A stretch of DNA of 64,000 nucleotides from positions 5,890,001 to 5,954,000 of the forward strand of contig NZ_CP024190.1 of assembly GCF_003391395.1 (NCBI RefSeq), given 5' to 3'. The position numbers and the translations under genes are program-made. The notes under the pieces are model-generated. The model saw only the letters and a program-made list of their open reading frames with translations. It was not told the origin of the DNA and made no database searches. Positions 58,591 to 64,000 of this stretch are shown one piece after another (the stretch's first letter is position 1; each line of letters starts with the position of its first letter). Source of the DNA: Mycobacterium marinum (lineage in GTDB: Bacteria; Actinomycetota; Actinomycetes; Mycobacteriales; Mycobacteriaceae).

Positions 58591-60114
58591 ATGACCAGCG
58601 ATCCCCGCACCGTGCCCACGGCGCTGGATCGGCTCGTGCGCCGGTTACCCAACCACGATGCACTGGTTACCGACGAGCGCAGCTTCACGGTTTCCGAGCT
58701 GCATGACGAGGTTTATCGAGCGGCGGCCGCGCTGATCGAGCTGGGCGTCAAGCCTGCGGCTCGGGTGGGCATCTGGTCGCCCAACACCTGGCACTGGGTG
58801 GTGGCTTGCCTGGCGATCCACCACGTCGGCGCGGCAATGGTCCCGCTCAACACCCGCTACACCGCCGACGAGGCCGCCGACATCCTGGCCCGGACCGAGG
58901 CGCCCGTGCTGTTCGCGATGGGACACTTCCTCGGCAGCGACCGGGTGGCCGGCCTTGACCGCAAAGCGTTGCCCGCACTGCGGCACATCGTGCGGATACC
59001 GATCGAAGAACCCGACGGCACTTGGGACGAGTTCATCGAGACCGGCACCGACACCGGCGCGGTGGCCGCCCGCGCCGCCGCGGTCAGCCCCGACGACGTC
59101 AGCGACATTCTCTTCACCTCCGGCACCACCGGGCGGAGCAAGGGCGTCCTGTGCGCGCACCGGCAGTCGCTATCGGCCTCGGCGTCTTGGGCAGCCAACG
59201 GAAAGATCACCGCCGACGACCGTTACCTGTGCATCAACCCGTTCTTCCACAACTTCGGCTACAAGGCCGGCATCCTGGCCTGCCTACAAACCGGCGCAAC
59301 TTTGTTCCCGCATTTGACGTTTGATCCACTGCGCACCCTGCAAGAGATCGAACGACACCGCATCACCGTGCTGCCCGGCCCGCCGACCATCTATCAGACC
59401 CTGCTCGACCACCCCGCGCGCGACGACTACGACCTGAGTTCGCTGCGATTCGCGGTGACCGGAGCGGCCACCGTACCCGTCGTGCTGGTGGAACGCATGC
59501 AGTCAGAACTCGATATCGACATCGTGCTGACCGCTTACGGCCTGACCGAGGCAAACGGCATGGGAACCATGTGCCGAGCCGACGACGATGCGCTGACGGT
59601 CGCCACCACCTGCGGGCGGCCCTTCGCGGACTTCGAATTGCGGATTGGCCCCGACACCGGGGAAGTGCTGCTGCGGGGCCCCAACGTCATGCTCGGCTAT
59701 CTCGACGACCCGCTGGCCACCGCCGCCGCGATCGACGCCGACGGCTGGTTACACACCGGAGATATCGGAGTCCTCGACGAGGCGGGCAACCTGCGGATCA
59801 CCGACCGGCTCAAGGACATGTACATCTGCGGCGGGTTCAACGTCTATCCCGCCGAGGTCGAGCAGGTACTGGCCCGGCTCGACGGTGTCGCCGACGTCGC
59901 GGTGATCGGGATTCCGGACCACCGACTGGGCGAAGTGGGCCGGGCGTTCATCGTCGCCCGACCCGGCCGCAATCTCGATGAGAAATCGGTGATCGATTAC
60001 ACCCGTGAACATTTGGCGAACTTCAAGGCACCGCGCTCGGTTCGCTTCGTCGATACGTTGCCCCGCAACGCGGGCGGCAAAGTAGTCAAACCGCAACTGC
60101 GAGAGCTGGCCTAA
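58591..60114 (+). CDS. fadD3: HIP-CoA synthetase FadD3
   Basis: A 507-residue ANL-family acyl-CoA synthetase matching Rv3561. It activates 3aα-H-4α(3'-propanoate)-7aβ-methylhexahydro-1,5-indanedione (HIP), starting C/D-ring catabolism and making the KstR2 inducer. The phosphate loop FTSGTTGRSKGV, the LTAYGLTEANG motif and the C-terminal lysine region NAGGKVVKPQLREL are intact. ATG 58591 follows AGGAGGAGC. The stop abuts the fadE31 ATG (TAA-ATG). Confidence 0.96.
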   Translation: MTSDPRTVPTALDRLVRRLPNHDALVTDERSFTVSELHDEVYRAAAALIELGVKPAARVGIWSPNTWHWVVACLAIHHVGAAMVPLNTRYTADEAADILARTEAPVLFAMGHFLGSDRVAGLDRKALPALRHIVRIPIEEPDGTWDEFIETGTDTGAVAARAAAVSPDDVSDILFTSGTTGRSKGVLCAHRQSLSASASWAANGKITADDRYLCINPFFHNFGYKAGILACLQTGATLFPHLTFDPLRTLQEIERHRITVLPGPPTIYQTLLDHPARDDYDLSSLRFAVTGAATVPVVLVERMQSELDIDIVLTAYGLTEANGMGTMCRADDDALTVATTCGRPFADFELRIGPDTGEVLLRGPNVMLGYLDDPLATAAAIDADGWLHTGDIGVLDEAGNLRITDRLKDMYICGGFNVYPAEVEQVLARLDGVADVAVIGIPDHRLGEVGRAFIVARPGRNLDEKSVIDYTREHLANFKAPRSVRFVDTLPRNAGGKVVKPQLRELA

Positions 60115-61248
60115 ATGGATTTGGATCTTGACGAAGAGACCCTGGCTTTCCAGGGCGAAGTGCGCGAGTTCCTGGCGGCCAACGCCGAGGTCATGCCGAC
60201 CAAGTCATACGACAATGCGCAAGGCTTCGCCCAGCATCGAGTTTGGGACCGAGTGCTCTTCGACGCGGGCCTGTCGGTGATCACCTGGCCGAAACAGTAC
60301 GGCGGCCGCGACGCGCCCCTGCTGCACTGGGTGATCTTCGAAGAGGAGTACTTCCGCGCCGGAGCACCGGGCCGGGCCAGCGCCAACGGTACCTCGATGC
60401 TGGCCCCCACCCTGTTCGCGCACGGTACCGCCGAGCAGCTAGACCGCATCCTGCTCAAAATGGCCAGTGGCGAACAGATCTGGGCACAAGCCTGGTCGGA
60501 GCCCGAATCCGGCAGCGATCTGGCGTCACTGCGATCCACTGCCACCAAGACCGACGGAGGCTGGCTACTCAACGGCCAGAAGATCTGGAGCTCGCGCGCA
60601 CCATTCGCCGACATGGGATTCGGGTTGTTCCGCTCCGACCCGTCAGCACAGCGTCATCGTGGGCTGACGTACTTCATGTTCGACCTGAAGTCCAAGGGGA
60701 TTACCGTTCGCCCGATCGTCCAACTCGGCGGCGACACCGGCTTTGGTGAAATCTTCCTCGATGACGTGTTCGTGCCCGACCAGGACGTCATCGGTGCACC
60801 CAATGACGGTTGGCGCGCGGCGATGAGCACGTCGAGCAACGAGCGAGGCATGTCGCTGCGCAGTCCGGCTCGCTTCATGGCGGCTGCCCAGAAGCTGGTT
60901 CAGCTGTGGAAGGACGCCGGCTCGCCCCCCGAGTTCGCCAACCGAGTGGCCGATGCCTGGATCAAGGCGCAGGCCTATCGGCTGCAGACCTTCGGCACCG
61001 TGACCAGGCTGGCGGCCGGCGGTGAGTTGGGCGCCGAATCGTCGGTCACCAAGGTGTTCTGGTCCGACCTGGACGTGGATATCCATCAGACCGCGCTCGA
61101 CATCCGCGGCGCCGACGCCGAGTTGGTCAGCCCGTGGACCGAAGGTCTGCTCTTTGCCCTTGGTGGTCCAATTTATGCCGGTACCAATGAAATCCAGCGC
61201 AATATCATTTCGGAGCGGCTGCTGGGCCTGCCACGAGAGAAGAAGTGA
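60115..61248 (+). CDS. fadE31: Acyl-CoA dehydrogenase FadE31
   Basis: A 377-residue acyl-CoA dehydrogenase subunit matching Rv3562. Shows QAWSEPESGSDLASLRSTATK, NGQKIWSSRAPFADMGF and the C-terminal GGPIYAGTNEIQRNIISERLLGLPRE, the FAD-binding alpha-type features. In the family it forms a heteromer with FadE32 or FadE33. It begins directly after the fadD3 stop with no gap. Confidence 0.94.
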   Translation: MDLDLDEETLAFQGEVREFLAANAEVMPTKSYDNAQGFAQHRVWDRVLFDAGLSVITWPKQYGGRDAPLLHWVIFEEEYFRAGAPGRASANGTSMLAPTLFAHGTAEQLDRILLKMASGEQIWAQAWSEPESGSDLASLRSTATKTDGGWLLNGQKIWSSRAPFADMGFGLFRSDPSAQRHRGLTYFMFDLKSKGITVRPIVQLGGDTGFGEIFLDDVFVPDQDVIGAPNDGWRAAMSTSSNERGMSLRSPARFMAAAQKLVQLWKDAGSPPEFANRVADAWIKAQAYRLQTFGTVTRLAAGGELGAESSVTKVFWSDLDVDIHQTALDIRGADAELVSPWTEGLLFALGGPIYAGTNEIQRNIISERLLGLPREKK

Positions 61249-61251
61249 TCC

Positions 61252-62187
61252 GTGGAATTTGCACTAGACGAACAGCAGCGCGACTTCGCGGCCAGCATCG
61301 ACGCGGCCCTCGCGGCCGCCGATCTGCCCGCGGCAGTTCGGGCGTGGTCCGCCGGTGACGTCGCGCCCGGCCACAAGGTGTGGGAGCAGTTGGCCAACCT
61401 TGGCGTCACCGCGCTGACCGTGTCGGAGAAGTTCGACGGCCTGGGCGCCCACCCGATCGACCTGGTGGTCGCGCTCGAGCGCCTGGGCCGCTGGTGTGTG
61501 CCAGGACCGGTGGCGGAGTCGATTGCGGTGGCACCCGTATTGCTCGCCGACGATGACCGCAGCGCCGGTTTGGCCTGCGGTGAGTTGATCGCCACCGTCG
61601 CACTGCCGCCGCACGCACCCCGAGCCGTCGATGCCGATACCGCGGGCCTGGTGCTGGTGGCTGGCGAAAGCGGTGTCAGCGAAGCGGCGGTGGCGAACTG
61701 CCACGAGTCCATCGACCCCAGCCGCCGCAGTTACGACGTGACGGCCACTGGTGCTGCGTGGCAGGCAGATGTCAAGCGCGCCTATGAGTTCGGGGCGCTT
61801 GCCACCGCGGCCCAGCTGATCGGTGCCGCCGAAGCCTTGTTGGACGCCACCGTCGACTATGCCAAGCAGCGCACCCAGTTCGGCCGGGTGATCGGCTCCT
61901 ACCAAGCGATCAAGCACAAGCTTGCCGATGTCCATATCGCGATCGAGCTGGCCCGTCCGCTGGTACACGGCGCGGCATTGTCGCTGCAACCCCGCGATGT
62001 CAGCGCCGCCAAGGTCGCCGCTGGCGACGCGGCCCTGCTGGCGGCTCGCAGCGCGTTGCAGACCCACGGTGCTATCGGGTTTACCCAGGAACACGACCTG
62101 TCGCTGTGGCTGCTGCGAGTGCAGGCGTTGCGTTCGGCGTGGGGTACACCAGAAGTACACCGGCGGCGGGTGCTCGAGGCGCTATGA
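61252..62187 (+). CDS. fadE32: Acyl-CoA dehydrogenase FadE32
   Basis: A 311-residue, short beta-type acyl-CoA dehydrogenase subunit matching Rv3563. The FAD-pyrophosphate region is reduced; the C-terminal part keeps YAKQRTQFGRVIGSYQAIKHKLADVH and LQTHGAIGFTQEHDLSLWLLR. It complements FadE31 in a mixed enzyme. The GTG start is 3 bases after the fadE31 stop. Its stop TGA overlaps ATG 62184 of the MIRU-like repeat. Confidence 0.93.
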   Translation: MEFALDEQQRDFAASIDAALAAADLPAAVRAWSAGDVAPGHKVWEQLANLGVTALTVSEKFDGLGAHPIDLVVALERLGRWCVPGPVAESIAVAPVLLADDDRSAGLACGELIATVALPPHAPRAVDADTAGLVLVAGESGVSEAAVANCHESIDPSRRSYDVTATGAAWQADVKRAYEFGALATAAQLIGAAEALLDATVDYAKQRTQFGRVIGSYQAIKHKLADVHIAIELARPLVHGAALSLQPRDVSAAKVAAGDAALLAARSALQTHGAIGFTQEHDLSLWLLRVQALRSAWGTPEVHRRRVLEAL

Positions 62188-62289
62188 CCCCCGCCGGCGA
62201 CGATGGGCAGCGCAGCGATGAGAAGGAGCGGCGGCGATGACCCCCGCCGGCGACGATGGGCAGCGCAGCGATGAGAAGGAGCGGCGGCG
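62184..62289 (+). repeat. MIRU-like 53-bp tandem repeat, two units
   Basis: Two identical 53-bp units (62184-62236 and 62237-62289) contain CCGGCGACGATGGGCAGCGC and GCGATGAGAAGGAGCGGCG, resembling mycobacterial interspersed repetitive units. Each unit starts with ATGA and encodes an 18-residue frame (MTPAGDDGQRSDEKERRR) whose stop overlaps the next ATG. The fadE32 stop, both mini-frames and the fadE33 start therefore form a chain of ATGA overlaps. The GAAGGAG inside each unit can serve as the ribosome site for the next ATG. Confidence 0.85.
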
Positions 62290-63252
62290 ATGACCGAAGA
62301 GCGCGAGATGCTGCGGGAAACCGTCGCCGCCTTGGTGAACAAACACGCAAGCCCCGCGGCGGTTCGCAGCGCAATGGAGTCCGAACGAGGCTACGACGAG
62401 ACGTTATGGCGGCTGCTGTGTGAGCAGGTTGGCGCCGCGGCCCTGGTGATACCCGAGGAGCTCGGCGGCGCGGGCGGCGAACTGACCGATGCCGCAATAG
62501 TTTTGCAGGAGCTGGGTCGGGCACTGGTACCTTCTCCCCTGCTCGGCACGACGCTCGCGGAGTTGGCCCTGCTGGCCGCTGCCGAACCCGATGCCAAGAC
62601 GCTGGCCGGGCTGGCCGAGGGCAGCTCGATCGGGGCACTGGTGCTCGACCCCGACTACGTGCTCAACGGGGATACTGCGGATGTCGTCGTCGCCAGCACC
62701 GAGGGACAACTGAGCAGGTGGACCCGTTTCAGCGCCCATCGGGTGGCCACCATGGATCCGACCCGCAGACTGGCCCAACTGCGCGCCGAGGAGACGGCTT
62801 TTCTGGGTGAAGACCCCGGCCTGGCAGATGCCGCGGCAATTCTGCTGGCGGCCGAACAAATCGGCGCCGCCGAACGCTGCTTGGAGCTAACCGTCGAGTA
62901 CGCGAAGAGCCGGGTGCAGTTCGGCCGCCCGATCGGCAGCTTCCAGGCGCTCAAGCACCGGATGGCCGACCTGTACGTCGAGGTGGCCGCGGCTCGGGCC
63001 GTAGTCACCGAGGCCTGCACTGCGCCGTCGCCCACCAGCGCCGCCACCGCGCGGCTAGCGGCCTGTGAAGCGCTGTGCGCGGTGGCCGCCGAGGGCATAC
63101 AGTTGCACGGCGGCATCGCGATCACCTGGGAACACGACATGCATCTGTATTTCAAGCGAGCACACGGCAGCACCCACCTACTTGCTTCACCGCCAGAGCT
63201 GCTGCGCCGATTGGAATCGGAAGCACTAGGAGCCGGGCCATCAATACCATGA
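62290..63252 (+). CDS. fadE33: Acyl-CoA dehydrogenase FadE33
   Basis: A 320-residue beta-type acyl-CoA dehydrogenase subunit matching Rv3564. C-terminal YAKSRVQFGRPIGSFQALKHRMADLYVE and IQLHGGIAITWEHDMHLYFKRAHG are typical, while the FAD-binding half is degenerate as in FadE32, so it probably needs FadE31 as partner. The ATG overlaps the second MIRU mini-frame stop, with GAAGGAG 9 bases upstream. Its stop overlaps the aspB ATG. Confidence 0.93.
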   Translation: MTEEREMLRETVAALVNKHASPAAVRSAMESERGYDETLWRLLCEQVGAAALVIPEELGGAGGELTDAAIVLQELGRALVPSPLLGTTLAELALLAAAEPDAKTLAGLAEGSSIGALVLDPDYVLNGDTADVVVASTEGQLSRWTRFSAHRVATMDPTRRLAQLRAEETAFLGEDPGLADAAAILLAAEQIGAAERCLELTVEYAKSRVQFGRPIGSFQALKHRMADLYVEVAAARAVVTEACTAPSPTSAATARLAACEALCAVAAEGIQLHGGIAITWEHDMHLYFKRAHGSTHLLASPPELLRRLESEALGAGPSIP

Positions 63253-64000
63253 ATGCCGTGAACACCCACATCGCCCGTAGAGCGGGCATCCCACCGTTTT
63301 ATGTGATGGACGTCTGGCTGGCGGCCGCCGAACGCCAACGCACCCACGGCGATCTGGTGAACCTTTCGGCGGGCCAGCCCAGCGTCGGCGCACCAGAGCC
63401 GATACGTGCCGCCGCGGCCGCCGCCCTGCACCTCAACGAGCTCGGTTACACGGTAGCGCTGGGTATTCCGGAGTTGCGCGCGGCAATCGCCGCGGACTAC
63501 CACCGCCAACATGGAATCTCGGTCGAACCGGAGGCGGTAGTGATAACCACCGGCTCCTCCGGTGGCTTCTTGCTCACCTTCCTGGCGTGTTTCGATGTGG
63601 GCGACCGGGTGGCGCTGGCCAGTCCTGGCTATCCGTGCTACCGGAACATCCTGTCGGCGCTGGGCTGCGAAGTCGTGGAAATCCCGTGCGGGCCCGAGAC
63701 CCGGTTTCAACCCACCGCGGACATGCTCGCCCAGATCGATCCGCCGGTGCAGGGCGTCATCGTCGCCAGTCCGGCCAATCCGACCGGAACGGTCATACCG
63801 CCGGAGGAACTCGCCGCGATCGCGTCGTGGTGTGACGCCTCGGGCGCCCGACTGATCAGCGATGAGGTCTACCATGGCCTGGTCTATGAGGGCGCGCCGC
63901 CGACCAGCTGCGCCTGGCAGACGTCGCGAAACGCGGTGGTAGTAAACAGCTTTTCCAAGTACTACGCGATGACGGGCTGGCGGCTGGGCTGGCTGCTGGT
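63249..64000 (+). CDS. aspB: PLP-dependent aminotransferase AspB (3' end outside window)
   Basis: A class I aminotransferase matching Rv3565; 250 codons are seen before the right edge. Features are GLVNLSAGQPS-like N-terminal strand (here DLVNLSAGQPSVGAPEP), VASPANPTGTVIP, the PLP-contacting ISDEVYHGLVY and the Schiff-base lysine in NSFSKYYAMTGWRLGW. The substrate is uncertain; it is the last gene of the fadD3 operon by overlap (ATGA with fadE33). Confidence 0.9.
   Translation, partial: MNAVNTHIARRAGIPPFYVMDVWLAAAERQRTHGDLVNLSAGQPSVGAPEPIRAAAAAALHLNELGYTVALGIPELRAAIAADYHRQHGISVEPEAVVITTGSSGGFLLTFLACFDVGDRVALASPGYPCYRNILSALGCEVVEIPCGPETRFQPTADMLAQIDPPVQGVIVASPANPTGTVIPPEELAAIASWCDASGARLISDEVYHGLVYEGAPPTSCAWQTSRNAVVVNSFSKYYAMTGWRLGWLL

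Overview
The window is high-GC mycobacterial DNA, most likely from a slow grower. The evidence is several PE_PGRS genes, an MPTR-type PPE gene, F420-dependent enzymes and a MIRU-like repeat. Gene order and protein sequence match the core cholesterol/sterol catabolism region of Mycobacterium tuberculosis from about Rv3515c (fadD19) to Rv3565 (aspB). Orthologies are recognised from memory of those proteins; no search was run. The species is not named, but the extra PE_PGRS genes and an insertion sequence show it is not M. tuberculosis itself.

Layout. 1-6.4 kb: a fructosamine-kinase-like gene (cut by the left edge), fadD19, echA19, cyp142, an acetoacetate-decarboxylase-fold gene and an LLM oxidoreductase. 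6.4-11 kb: a tandem-DUF35 protein, ltp4, ltp3, a second LLM oxidoreductase and a SnoaL/NTF2-like protein, in one tightly coupled operon. 11-16 kb: a tandem duplication of an Rv3524-like membrane-anchored beta-propeller gene, then a PE_PGRS gene split by an IS5-type element. 16-21.3 kb: a gamma-carbonic-anhydrase-like protein, kshA, a small Cys protein, and the minus-strand Rv3529c-Rv3531c operon. 21.4-24 kb: an accessory carboxylate-amine ligase/ATP-grasp fusion. 24-29.5 kb: hsaFGE, kstD and chsH3. 29.5-30.5 kb: an AbiEi/DUF559-like gene bracketed by paired palindromes. 30.5-36.5 kb: ltp2-chsH1-chsH2-fadE29-fadE28-cyp125. 36.7-40.5 kb: fadA5, a small NTF2-like gene, ddn and two SDR genes. 40.6-42.8 kb: a PE_PGRS gene flanked by a duplicated KstR2 promoter. 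42.8-48.3 kb: echA20-ipdA-ipdB-ipdC-fdxB. 48.4-52.8 kb: a giant PE_PGRS with an internal period of about 2 kb. 53-64 kb: fadA6-kstR2, PPE64, ipdF-fadE30, and fadD3-fadE31-fadE32-fadE33-aspB (cut by the right edge).

Function. Cyp125/Cyp142, FadD19, FadE28-FadE29, ChsH1-ChsH2, EchA19, ChsH3, FadA5 and Ltp2/3/4 oxidise, activate and shorten the sterol side chain. KshA and KstD open ring B. HsaE, HsaG and HsaF finish the A/B-ring fragment. FadD3, FadE30-33, IpdF, EchA20, IpdAB, IpdC and FadA6 degrade the C/D-ring propionate HIP. Six 14-bp KstR-type operators (TnnAACnnGTTnnA), plus one with a single mismatch, mark the side-chain and A/B-ring units. Four KstR2-type operators (AnCAAGnnCTTGnT) mark the C/D-ring units.

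Most interesting points: a PE_PGRS gene inserted between two copies of a bidirectional KstR2-controlled promoter; a DUF559-type gene flanked by two pairs of palindromes with identical 30-bp spacing; a perfect KstR operator stranded between convergent genes; an IS in a CTAG site inside a PE_PGRS gene that probably already carried a stop codon; the ligase/ATP-grasp fusion; and a two-unit MIRU linking fadE32 to fadE33.
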